Positions 41,530 through 50,728 of a stretch of DNA of 64,000 nt are shown one piece after another. The DNA comes from Allomyces macrogynus ATCC 38327 (taxonomy: Eukaryota > Blastocladiomycota > Blastocladiomycetes > Blastocladiales > Blastocladiaceae): positions 632,327-696,326 of the forward strand of contig GG745328.1 of assembly GCA_000151295.1 (NCBI GenBank). Reading direction: 5' to 3'. A model generated the notes under the pieces. The model was given only the letters and a program-made list of their open reading frames with translations. It was not told where the DNA came from and made no database searches. The first letter of the stretch is position 1. The number at the start of each line of letters is the position of its first letter. A program made the translations under genes and the position numbers.

Positions 41530-41698
41530 TGATACGACCGGGACGGGGCCCTGACTGATACTTCGGGGAGGATTGCGTAAGGATGTATTTCGCACAGCAG
41601 CGTCCTTCTTATGTAGGAAGACGCCTCACACTATGCGTCTAATTGGGGACCACGTGTTGGCAGGGCGCAAGCGGGGGACGCTTGCATACGCGCCAACA
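41530..41698 (-). repeat. 3' LTR of the Ty3-type element
   Basis: 169 bp, TG...CA ends, apparently identical to the copy at 47364-47532. On the coding strand it lies downstream of the polyprotein. Confidence 0.95.
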
Positions 41699-41716
41699 AC
41701 TCCCTCCCTGCCCGTC
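41699..41716 (-). other. Polypurine tract of the element
   Basis: On the coding strand GGGCAGGGAGGGAGT directly precedes the 3' LTR, the place and composition expected for the plus-strand primer of reverse transcription. Confidence 0.75.
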
Positions 41717-41778
41717 CGAGGCGCGCGACGCGTCGGATCCACGATCGATCCTCCACTCAACCACAACACCACCAACCA

Positions 41779-44700
41779 CTACTGCAGCGACCGCAACACC
41801 GTCGCCGTCGGCTTGCCGGCCTTGACGCCCGACAGCACCTGCACGCCCGGCGTCTGCGCCCGATACTCGCGCCACTTGACGACCGCGTCCGCGTCCTCGC
41901 GCAAGTCCTCGGCGCGTTCCCACGTCGACTCCTTGATCGCGCGCTGCTGCCACTTGATCAAGTACAGCGTGTCGCCCTCGCCGCGCCGGCCCGTCATGCC
42001 TTCGCGCAGCACGCACTCGGGCTCGTCGGCCGTCGCCGGTGCCCATCCGTGCTCGTCGTCGGTGCCGTCGTTGCCCGCGTACGGCCGACCCGGAAATCGT
42101 GCCAAGTCCAGCTCGCGATACGGTTTCAGCAGCTCGACGTGGAACGTCGGGTGCACCTTGTACCCGGCTGGCAATCCGAGCCTGCACGCGCGACCGCCAC
42201 CGACCACGGCCTCGACGTTAAACGGGCCAATGAACTTGGGCAGTAACTTACGCGACGTCAGCTCCGTGCCTGATGCTGTGCGCGCCGCAATGTTCTTGGT
42301 CGAGAGCCACACGCGGTCGCCGACGAGGTACTCGACGTGCTTGCGGTGCTGGTTGACTTGCATCACCATGGCCGCGCGCGATCGATCCAGGCTCACCCGA
42401 GCATCTCGCGTCGCTGCGTCGAGCTGCTCCGCCATGCGCTCGAGCTGCGGTACCGGGATATTGTTGCCGAGCATGATCTCGACCGGCCCGCGTGGCACAA
42501 CGCCCCACAGCTCGAATGGCGACTTGCCCGTCGGCTCGGCGCGCGAGTTGTTGTAGGCGAACTCGACAAACGGCAGGTATGTCGGCCAGTTGGTGCGCTG
42601 CGCGTTGACGAAATGCCGCAGCATCGACTGCACCGTGCGATTCGCGACTTCGGCCTGGCCGTCAGACTGTGGATGATACGCTGTCGACATCGCTAACCGC
42701 GTGCCCAACCGCCGCCAAAGCGCTTCCCAAAACGCAGACGCGAACCGCGGGTCACGGTCGCTCACGATGCAGTCGGGCAAGCCAAAATCGGGCAAGACGT
42801 ACCGAATGTACAAGCGCGCAAGCCCTTCGGCGTCCGTCGTCATGACCGTCGGGATCACGCGCAACCGCTTCGTCAACGCGCACACGAGCGTGACGATGGC
42901 GTCTTTTCCGCCCTCCCCGTCTGGAAGCTTGCCGATCAGGTCGATGTTGATTCGGCCCCACGGCCGATCCGGTACAGGAAGCGGTCGCAGCAGGCCGTCG
43001 GTCTTGCCGATCTTGGGCTTGTTGGCCTGGCAGCTCACGCACGTCCGCACATAGGCCTCGACGTCGGCCGCCATGCCACGCCAGTAGCACCACCGACGCA
43101 GCAGGTCGAGCGTGCGACGCGCGCCCATGTGCCCGGCGAGCGGCGTGTCGTGGGCCTCGGACAGCCACAAGGTGCGCAGCTCGCGGTCGTTTGGGATGAG
43201 CGGCACCCGCCGCGCCTCGCCACTGACCTCCACGAACTTGAACAGGATCCCGTCGTCGGCGACGTACCCCGCGGGCGGCTGCTCGAGCATCGCGTGCAAC
43301 CGTCGATCCGCCGCCGTCGCGGCCACGACGCGCCGCATCATGTCTGGCTCGACTTCTGGTCGAACCCCTTGCACGAGATCCTCGGCGGGCTCTTGCGCGT
43401 GCTCGCCCTCGACCGCAATCGCCATGGTCTCGTCGTGCTTGTGCGACCGCCGTACCTGCAGTACCGCGAATTTCCCGTCCTCGCCTTTGTATAATGGCAC
43501 CGCCGCGACGCGCAACGCACCGTTGGCACCGCGCGCGAGTGGTGTGTACAGCGCGTCGGCAAGCAGCGACCCGTCCGGTCGCAAGTCCGGCCGTCGCGAC
43601 AGCGCGTCAGCGTGCGGCATGCGCTCGCCCTTCTCGTACTTGATTTCCAGATCGTACTCGGCGAGCGACGACAGCCACCGCACTTGCCGTCCATTGAGCT
43701 CGCGCTGCGTCGCAAAGTACTCAAGCGTGCGGTGGTCCGAGTTGCACCGCACCGACTTGCCGTGCACGTACGTGCGCCACCGATTCAACGCGGCGACGAT
43801 TGCCAGTAACTCGCGGTCGTGGACCGGGTACGCGCGTTCCGGTGGCTTCAACTTGCGACTGAAATATTCGATCGGTCGCCCATTCTGCTGTAGCACCGCG
43901 CCGACGGCGAACCCGCTCGCGTCGGTCGTGATCTCGAAATCGCCGTCCTCGTCAGGCAGCACCAGCACCGGCACCGACGACAGCGCGTCCTTGAGCGCGC
44001 GGAACGCTGCGTCGGCCGCGGCTGACCATTCGTACGTGACGTCGTCGGCGAGCAAGTCCGTCAGCGGGTGCGCGAGCTCGGCGAATCCATTGACAAATCG
44101 CGCGTAGTAGTTGGCGAGCCCGATGAACCCGCGCAACTCCTTCTGGTCCTTGGGCACGGGCCAATCGCGCACTGCCGCGACCTTGGCTGGGTCGACATGC
44201 ACGCCGTCGCGGTCCACGAAATGACCAAGGTACTCGACCCGCTCCTTGAAAAACTCGCACTTGCTCGGCTTGACATGGAACTCGTTCTTGCGTAGCACCT
44301 CGAGCACCTGCCGAACGTGGCGCTCATGCTCAGCCTTGGTCTTCGAGTAGATCAAGATGTCGTCGAGGAACACGACGACGAACCGGTCGAGGTACGGCTC
44401 AAACACCTGGTTCATGGCGCGCATGAACGTCGATGGTGCGTTGCACAAGCCGAAGCTGAGCACGCGCCACTCGAACGTCCCGTACCGCGTCACGAACGCC
44501 GTCTTGTGCACGTCCGACTCGTCCATGCGCACTTGGTGATACCCGCTGACAAGGTCGAGCTTCGTGTAGTAGCGCGCGCCACGCAGCATCCGGAAGAGGG
44601 TCTCGGCGCGCGGCAGCGGGTATGTATCGCGTACCGTGATCTTGTTCAGTGCGCGATAATCCACGCACACCCGGACGCCTCCGTCTTTCTTTGGCACGAA

Positions 44701-46974
44701 CAGGACCGGCGACGCAAACGGCGAGCCCTTGCTCGGCCGGATCAGCCCGCGTCGCAACAGCTCGTCTAGCTGCTTGCGCAGTTCCTCGAGCTCCTTGGGC
44801 GAGGCCTGGTATGCGCGCTGTGCGACTGGCCGCGCGCCCTCCTTGAGCTCGATCCGGTGGTCGACATCGCGCTTCGGCGGCATGCCCGTTGGCTCGGCGA
44901 ACACGGTTGGGAACTCGTCGACTAACTGCTTCACGACCGTGCCCGTGTAGCCAACGCCCTCGACCTCGATGTGGTTGAGCGAGACCATGAACACGTTTGC
45001 CGGGTCGTCGCGCATCGCCGCCGCGCACTCTTCGGCAGAAAGCAAGTCGACCTCGATGTGGGATGGCCCGCCCGCCACCGGCTGCACGCGTGTCGCGCCG
45101 CCGTCAAGCGACAGCGCGCCTGACGACCAGTCGAGCTGCGGGTCACACTCGCGCAACCACGGCCGGCCCAAAATCACTTCCCATGCGACGTTGTCGAGCA
45201 CCAGGCACCGCGCGGTCGTGGCGGCGCCCGCGACCATGACACGCAGCTCCGCCCATTCGCGTCGCACGCGTCGCGAGACGCCGTCGAAACCCGAGACGCG
45301 CAACCACCCGTCGCGCACGATTCGCGCGCCCACGCGCTCCACGACGGCACGTCGCGCGACGTTGTGCGAGGCGCCCGAGTCGACCATGACCACCGCGTCG
45401 TGCTCCTGCAGCAACTTTTTCCTGTGCCGCTCGCCCATGCACTTCTTCGACCAAGTGCGGCCCTTGCGCGGCTCCTCGCTCACTGCGAGCACCGCATCGT
45501 ACGCGTACGGCTGGTCAGTGCCAAACGCCAAGATTTCAAGATCCTCCTCGACCACCGCATCGTCACGCTCCTCCCCCTGGCCCAAGTCGACGCGCCTGTC
45601 GGCGGTGTCCTTCGGCGAAACGATGAGCGGCTCCCGTGCGTCGTCCACGTCGACGTCAACTGCAACGTGCAAAAGCTGCGTCGTGCCGCCATCGTTCACG
45701 TCCGTATGAACAAAATTTGGACTTGTGCCACCAACAGGGACGACCTGACCAGAGCGAGAAGAGCAATCAAAACGGCAGGTGCATTGATGATTGAAAACCG
45801 CGACATTCGCGTTCGGCCGGCGCGGGCAATTGTGACGCAAATGGCCCACCTCATCGCACCGATAACAGCGGCGCGTTTCGACCTCGTACTCGTCGTCCTG
45901 GCGGTCGTCACGGCCACGGCCGCCACGACCACCCCGACCGCCATTCTGGCCACGGCGACTACGACCCTGGCCGCGATTACCATGGCCACGGCGCCCTTGC
46001 ACAGCGTTGACCTGCATACGGTCGTCCTGTACGCGATCATGCACCGCCAGCATGTTGAACCCGTTCGAAAGCTGGAGAACGCCCCAAATGTCGATGGCCC
46101 GGGTGTAGACCTGCTCCATGAACGACCAACGCAGGTTCTGGTCCTCCGACGGTGGGTTCAAGCGACCGTCGCCGAGCAGCGTCATGACGTTCGTCGGCAC
46201 CGACGCCAAGAAACACGAGTAAAGCTCGGCGGCAGACGCCTGCTCGACAGTCACTGCCAGGGCCGCAAACGCGGCCACATGCTGCTCCATGGTCCCACCC
46301 GACTGGAAACGGAACTGCTGCAGTTCACGACGCTTGGTCAGGGCCGCCGTCTTGGGCCGGAAACGCTCCGAAACGGTGTTCGCAATACCTTCGGGCGTTG
46401 TGGGCCACTGGCCCGTCGCGTTCTGCAGCACGCGGTAGGTCTCCGCCTCGCCCGTGAACGCGCGGTCGAGCAAGAGAACAATGGCCATCTCGCTGTGCTT
46501 GCGCGCGCGCATGAAGGCGACCCACTTACCCACGTCGCTGAACCACGCGCGGACCGCCTCATACGTGCCTGTGCCGTCAAACTTGGGTGGCGGAATTTTT
46601 TCGTTGCCCCCATACGCCGTCTCGTCTCCCACCGGGCTCGCGGCGGCACCAGCGACAGCCATGGCAGGAGCCGTCGACGCAGCAGAGGCAACTGCCGCAA
46701 CAGGAACCGCATCTGGGGACGGCGCCGCAGGCAGGCGGCGCGGAAATTGGTTCGACAACTTCTGCAAAAATGACCATGGAGGGCATCGAGTTTTGCGCCC
46801 TTGTTCGGGCCACGGCCGTCCTTGACTCTCCGAAACCGACCCCTCGAGGGCCACCGTCCGCGTCGGGAGGGCATTATCATTCGCCATCATTGCGGGCAGG
46901 TGCTGGTCGACCACCGCCCGAACCTCGGCCAGCTGTTCAAGAGGCGTCGCAGGTGTCGCCGGTTCGCCCGTCAT
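41779..46974 (-). CDS. Ty3/chromovirus Gag-Pol polyprotein
   Basis: The preferred start is MTGEPATPATPLEQLAEV (46974), giving about 1731 residues; the frame stays open upstream to 47310 through a tandem repeat that is unlikely to be coding. In order: Gag capsid-like region (YEAVRAWFSDVGKWVAFMRA), CCHC knuckle CYRCDEVGHLRHNC, aspartic protease VVMVDSGASHNVA, reverse transcriptase (YTKLDLVSGYHQVRM and the active site VVFLDDILIYSKT), RNase H (ITTDASGFAVGAVLQQ), integrase zinc site (HDTPLAGHMG with CVSC), integrase core (INIDLIGKLP, CIVSDRDPRF, YHPQSDGQAEVANR) and chromodomain (LYLIKWQQRAIKESTWE). Gag and Pol are fused in one frame. Catalytic residues appear intact, so the element may be active. 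The chromodomain probably targets insertion to chromatin marks. Confidence 0.96.
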   Translation of the reverse strand: MTGEPATPATPLEQLAEVRAVVDQHLPAMMANDNALPTRTVALEGSVSESQGRPWPEQGRKTRCPPWSFLQKLSNQFPRRLPAAPSPDAVPVAAVASAASTAPAMAVAGAAASPVGDETAYGGNEKIPPPKFDGTGTYEAVRAWFSDVGKWVAFMRARKHSEMAIVLLLDRAFTGEAETYRVLQNATGQWPTTPEGIANTVSERFRPKTAALTKRRELQQFRFQSGGTMEQHVAAFAALAVTVEQASAAELYSCFLASVPTNVMTLLGDGRLNPPSEDQNLRWSFMEQVYTRAIDIWGVLQLSNGFNMLAVHDRVQDDRMQVNAVQGRRGHGNRGQGRSRRGQNGGRGGRGGRGRDDRQDDEYEVETRRCYRCDEVGHLRHNCPRRPNANVAVFNHQCTCRFDCSSRSGQVVPVGGTSPNFVHTDVNDGGTTQLLHVAVDVDVDDAREPLIVSPKDTADRRVDLGQGEERDDAVVEEDLEILAFGTDQPYAYDAVLAVSEEPRKGRTWSKKCMGERHRKKLLQEHDAVVMVDSGASHNVARRAVVERVGARIVRDGWLRVSGFDGVSRRVRREWAELRVMVAGAATTARCLVLDNVAWEVILGRPWLRECDPQLDWSSGALSLDGGATRVQPVAGGPSHIEVDLLSAEECAAAMRDDPANVFMVSLNHIEVEGVGYTGTVVKQLVDEFPTVFAEPTGMPPKRDVDHRIELKEGARPVAQRAYQASPKELEELRKQLDELLRRGLIRPSKGSPFASPVLFVPKKDGGVRVCVDYRALNKITVRDTYPLPRAETLFRMLRGARYYTKLDLVSGYHQVRMDESDVHKTAFVTRYGTFEWRVLSFGLCNAPSTFMRAMNQVFEPYLDRFVVVFLDDILIYSKTKAEHERHVRQVLEVLRKNEFHVKPSKCEFFKERVEYLGHFVDRDGVHVDPAKVAAVRDWPVPKDQKELRGFIGLANYYARFVNGFAELAHPLTDLLADDVTYEWSAAADAAFRALKDALSSVPVLVLPDEDGDFEITTDASGFAVGAVLQQNGRPIEYFSRKLKPPERAYPVHDRELLAIVAALNRWRTYVHGKSVRCNSDHRTLEYFATQRELNGRQVRWLSSLAEYDLEIKYEKGERMPHADALSRRPDLRPDGSLLADALYTPLARGANGALRVAAVPLYKGEDGKFAVLQVRRSHKHDETMAIAVEGEHAQEPAEDLVQGVRPEVEPDMMRRVVAATAADRRLHAMLEQPPAGYVADDGILFKFVEVSGEARRVPLIPNDRELRTLWLSEAHDTPLAGHMGARRTLDLLRRWCYWRGMAADVEAYVRTCVSCQANKPKIGKTDGLLRPLPVPDRPWGRINIDLIGKLPDGEGGKDAIVTLVCALTKRLRVIPTVMTTDAEGLARLYIRYVLPDFGLPDCIVSDRDPRFASAFWEALWRRLGTRLAMSTAYHPQSDGQAEVANRTVQSMLRHFVNAQRTNWPTYLPFVEFAYNNSRAEPTGKSPFELWGVVPRGPVEIMLGNNIPVPQLERMAEQLDAATRDARVSLDRSRAAMVMQVNQHRKHVEYLVGDRVWLSTKNIAARTASGTELTSRKLLPKFIGPFNVEAVVGGGRACRLGLPAGYKVHPTFHVELLKPYRELDLARFPGRPYAGNDGTDDEHGWAPATADEPECVLREGMTGRRGEGDTLYLIKWQQRAIKESTWERAEDLREDADAVVKWREYRAQTPGVQVLSGVKAGKPTATVLRSLQ

Positions 46975-47040
46975 GACGCCAACCGTGATGAAAAACGCGA
47001 GACGAGAGAAAACAACTCGATGGGCAGGAACCCGCAACGA

Positions 47041-47290
47041 ATTTGCACAACAAGTAAACCGCGCCAACGAGAACCGGCGCAACCGCGAAAATGCGCTATC
47101 GAGAACAGGCGCAAACGAGACACCGCGCCAAATGAGAACCAGCGCAACTGAGACACCGCGCCAAACGAGAACCGGCGCAACGAGACACTGCGCCAACGAG
47201 AACCGGCGCAAACGAGAAACCGCGCCAAATGGGAACCAGCGCCAACGAGAAACCGCGCCAAACAGGAACCAGCGCAAACGAAACCGCGGA
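47041..47290. repeat. Minisatellite in the element's 5' leader
   Basis: Imperfect head-to-tail units of about 18-31 nt containing GAGAACCGGCGCAA or GAAACCGCGCCAAA occur roughly ten times. The units lie between the 5' LTR and the preferred Gag start. The open frame across them (for example WRGVSVALVLIWRGVS) simply reflects the repeat. Confidence 0.85.
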
Positions 47291-47343
47291 AGCCCAGCGC
47301 CCGAACGCACACTTCCAACGCCAGTCCGTCACTTGAAGGAACG

Positions 47344-47363
47344 AACCTGCAGACGCTACCAGT
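47344..47363 (-). other. Probable primer-binding site
   Basis: Just inside the 5' LTR the coding strand reads AC followed by TGGTAGCGTCTGCAGG. TGGTAGCG is complementary to a tRNA 3' end of the form CGCTACCA, as in initiator methionine tRNAs of many fungi. The match beyond the first eight bases cannot be judged without the host tRNA. Confidence 0.5.
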
Positions 47364-47532
47364 TGATACGACCGGGACGGGGCCCTGACTGATACTTCGG
47401 GGAGGATTGCGTAAGGATGTATTTCGCACAGCAGCGTCCTTCTTATGTAGGAAGACGCCTCACACTATGCGTCTAATTGGGGACCACGTGTTGGCAGGGC
47501 GCAAGCGGGGGACGCTTGCATACGCGCCAACA
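47364..47532 (-). repeat. 5' LTR of the Ty3-type element
   Basis: 169 bp, apparently identical to 41530-41698. It should hold the element's promoter; no TATA box was clearly identified. Confidence 0.95.
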
Positions 47533-47537
47533 GAGGC
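47533..47537. repeat. Target-site duplication GAGGC, right
   Basis: Matches the GAGGC at 41525-41529 on the other side of the element. Confidence 0.93.
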
Positions 47538-47808
47538 AACATGAAGCAGAACTCTTGTTGCGACTTCCAAGTCACTTGTTCCATGCTCGTGGCTTCGTTG
47601 CTTTGCCGTCACTTTATGCTTTCACGGCGTGGACGATCAGCTCCCCAGCCAAGCCGCCCATGTTTGGCTGCGACACAGCCAGTTGATTCCCTGCAAGCTG
47701 GATTTGATGATTATCCGCGGCCTTGTGGTCGCCATCTTTGCCTGCGGACCCAACAAGTCAAGGAAGCAAGCAGAGGAACTTTGAAAGATTATTCGCCCTC
47801 TCTTATCT

Positions 47809-48830
47809 CTACACAAATCCAACGACACGCTTCGGGTAGAATGCGCCGTCAATCGACTTCTTCGGTCGTGAGCTGCAGATGCAGCGCAGCAATCATGTCC
47901 TCAATGTATTCGGGCTTGTTGATGCCAACGATCGGGGCGGTGGCGCCCGGCTGACCCAGCAACCACGCCAGAGCGACGCGCGCCATGGGCACGTTCCGCG
48001 TCTCAGCAATTGCACGCACACGTGCCAGGACCGCGTCGTTGGTCGCTTGCTCAAGCTCGGTCGCATTCGATTTGCCAAACCACTGGTCGCGCCCCTTGTC
48101 CGTGTTGGCACGAATCGTGCCAGTTTTGCCCGCGAGCAACCCACGCGCGAGCGTCGACCAGGTAATCATGCCGACACCCAAGCAGCGGCAGAGCGGATTT
48201 ATGCCGCGCTCCTCTTCATGGTAGACGGTGTTGTAGAGGTTCTGCATCGACACGAACGGCGTCCAACCACGCTGCTTGGCGGTCAGCTACGCTTTCGCAA
48301 ACTGCCACGCGTGCGCCGACGACGCGCCTATTTACCGCACTTTGCCGAGCTTGGCGAGATCGTGCAGCGCCTCCAGGGTCTTCTCGATCGGCGTGTTGTC
48401 ACCGCGCGATCTGGTGCAGATCAATATAGTCGGTACCGAGCGACGCGTCGACTGCGTCAAAAATGTGCTTGCGCGACAGACCCCACTGGTTGACAGACTC
48501 TTTCGACGGTGGGAGCGGGTTGCCGAGCAAATCCATGCTCATGTCGTCGCCGACAACTTGATAGAATAACTTGGAGAGAATGACAACCTGCGACTGCGGG
48601 ATCTCGTACTCGCGCAGAAAACGGCCGAGCGCTCCGACTCGACATTGGCATACGCGCCGGCCGTGTCAAATGTGTTGATGCCCGCGTCCCACGCGGCTTT
48701 CATGATCGGTAGCGCCTTGTCGGCGTCGAGCGCCCCCAGGTCCCACTCCAACGAGCCATACGACATGCATCTGAGAACTAGAGGCCCGACTGGCCGAGAC
48801 ACGTGTAGACCGTGCCCTTGGTCGGATGGA
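47809..48830 (-). pseudogene. Decayed aldo-keto reductase, copy 1
   Basis: The minus strand reads an aldo-keto reductase in several frames: VYTCLGQSGL, MKAAWDAGINTFDTAGAYAN, VNQWGLSRKHIFDAVDASL, then TPIEKTLEALHDLAKLGK, SMQNLYNTVYHEEERGINPL and APIVGINKPEYIEDMIAALH, ending FYPKRVVGFV. Stops interrupt it (after KVR near 48340, after QFAKA near 48285) and frames change near 48385 and 47850. The catalytic histidine of QIHR is replaced (HQIAR). It is clearly dead. It is a tandem relative of copy 2 at 49239-50329; the spacer 47538-47808 to its left shows no gene. Confidence 0.85.
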
Positions 48831-49238
48831 GCAGCGGAAGAGCTCAAGTTTCTGATTGCCGTGGGTCCAACTTGACTTTAAAGTCGACCCGACAGAGGAC
48901 TTGACGTGCAGGTAGGATCCTCATCGTTTGATTGTGAAGAGCAACTCCATGCATGCGAAGGCACACATACATGAAATGGGCGCCGTCCAGAACAACAAGC
49001 GAAACGAGGCAAAGGTCTGTGTGGACGCCGCTAACGCTCCAGAATCATGGCCGCTTGGTCAGCACACCGCCTATATGTCGCCGCTTATGTCTAACTTCAG
49101 GGCTGGCGGCTTGATGTTCTCGCGTTCTCCCGCGCGGAGATGCGAGGGGTATTCGCGACAGATCGCGCCGTTCCAGGAGGGAAAAAAGGACAAAATGATC
49201 ATCGTGTTCCTACTGCCGTAGCAATCCACCACGCCCCG
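48831..49238. other. Spacer between aldo-keto reductase copies
   Basis: About 400 nt with no recognised gene or RNA; presumed old promoter of copy 1 and 3' side of copy 2. Confidence 0.35.
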
Positions 49239-50329
49239 CTACACGAACCCGACGACGCGCTTCGGGTAGTACGCGTCCGGCCCACGCGTCGTCAATCTCC
49301 TTGGTCTCGTCGGCCGTGAGCTGCAGGTGCAGCGCGGCAATCATGTCCTCGATATCCTCGGGCTTGTTGATGCCGACAATCGGCGCCGTGACGCCCGGTC
49401 GATTGACCAGCCAGGCAATGGCAACGCGCGCCATCGACACGCCGCGCTTCTCGGCAATCGTGCGCACGTGCGCGACCACCATGTCGTTGGTCGTCTGCTC
49501 ACACTCGGCCGCATTGGTCTTGCCAAACATGAACTCGCGGCTCATGTCCGACTTGGCGCGAACCGTCCCAGTCTTGCGCGTCAACAGACTGCGCGCGAGC
49601 GGCGACCAGGTGATCACGCCGACACCCAAGTCGCGACAGAGCAGGATCATGTCACGCTCCTCTTCGCGGTAGCCGGCGTTGTAGAGGTTCTTCATTGAGA
49701 CAAACGGCGTCCACCCGCGCTGCTTGGCGATAAACTGTGCCTTGGCAAACTGCCATGCGTGCATCGAAGATGTGCCAATGTAGCACACCTGGCCGAGCTT
49801 AACGAGATCGTGCAGCGCCTCCATGGTCTCTACAATCGGCGTGTTGTAGTCCCACCGGTGAATCTGGTAGAGATCAATATAATCGGTGCCGAGTCGCGCG
49901 AGCGATGCATCGACCGCGTCGAAAATATGCTTGCGTGAGAGCCCCACTGGTTGACCGACTCTTTCGACAGCGGCGGGTTGCCATAACTCATTTTCATGTC
50001 GTCAATGGCGACGTGGAAATCGCCCTTGGTCGTGATAATCATTTGTGACTGCGGGATCTGGTGCTTGCGGAGGAAGCGGCCGAGAATCTGCTCCGACTCG
50101 CCGTTCGAGTACACGTCGGCCGTGTCAAATGTGTTGATGCCCGCGTCCCACGCGGCCTTCATGATCGGCAGCGCCTTGTCGGCATCGAGCACCCACAGGT
50201 CCCACTCTGACAGCCGTAGGACATGCAACCAAGAATGATGCGCGAGACGTGCAGCCCGGTCTGGCCGAGGCGCGTATAGACCATGCCCTCGGCGGCGGTC
50301 GTGTCGGCGGCAGCAGCGGTGGGGGACAT
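49239..50329 (-). pseudogene. Aldo-keto reductase, copy 2, with three frame breaks
   Basis: The family scaffold is complete: MVYTRLGQTGLHVSRIILGC, then ALPIMKAAWDAGINTFDTAD with the Asp/Tyr pair of the active site (DTADVY), ITTKGDF with the lysine, and DLYQIHRWDY with the histidine. VSMKNLYNAGYREEE, GVITWSPLARSLL and APIVGINKPEDIEDMIAALH follow, and the end YYPKRVVGFV. These enzymes reduce aldehydes and ketones with NADPH on a TIM barrel. Three frame changes separate the blocks: near 50210 (copy 1 has GGCTCGTTGGAG where this has GGCTGTCAGAG), near 49945 (one base missing against copy 1) and near 49265 (about 10 extra bases before the last strand). Either a recent pseudogene or a gene hit by assembly indels. 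Confidence 0.8.
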
Positions 50330-50728
50330 GATGGCCGTTGCGGACTTGTTCGTGGAAATGGTCGCGAGTTGCGGCAGTTGGGTCAGCGAACGGAACGACG
50401 CGTCGCTGTGGTGATGGCTGAAGAGACGCGAAGGTCTAGGAGCAATGCACTGCCTTTCATCGTTCTCACTCCTCCACAGGCGTGTTGGTGGGTGGATTTC
50501 TCATCCAGACGTCTTTCCGAACTTAGCCAAGGGCCGACGGATTCGTGCTGAGGCAGCAGCACCGTGGCCAACCCGACGGGGAGTCGCTCTCAAATCCTTG
50601 ACGCGCTCGACGCGTGCTAACCACAAGCGATCAGAAAAAGTTGGTGTGTGATTCGACGATGACACGCCCATCTTAGGCATCGTAACCACACCAAGGCGTG
50701 CACCTCGCCTCTGCCCAGTCCCGCCAAC
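50330..50728. other. Spacer between SPT5 and aldo-keto reductase copy 2
   Basis: Downstream of SPT5 and upstream of the aldo-keto reductase on the same strand. No gene or RNA recognised. Confidence 0.35.

Larger units (their letters stand above)
41530..47532 (-). mobile_element. Intact Ty3/chromovirus LTR retrotransposon
   Basis: A 6.0-kb element flanked by two 169-bp LTRs that start TGATACG and end CCAACA and look identical base for base. GAGGC occurs directly outside both ends (41525-41529 and 47533-47537), a 5-bp target duplication. The coding strand is minus, so the 5' LTR is at 47364-47532. A single unbroken gag-pol frame ends in a chromodomain, placing it among chromoviruses. Identical LTRs, target duplication and an intact frame point to very recent insertion. 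It sits between the intact F-box-like gene and the aldo-keto reductase relics. Confidence 0.97.

Noticed and set aside
42000..47300. Long plus-strand frames over the retroelement (for example 45364-46773)
   Set aside because: They are antisense shadows of the Gag-Pol frame caused by high GC and codon bias; they show no domain.
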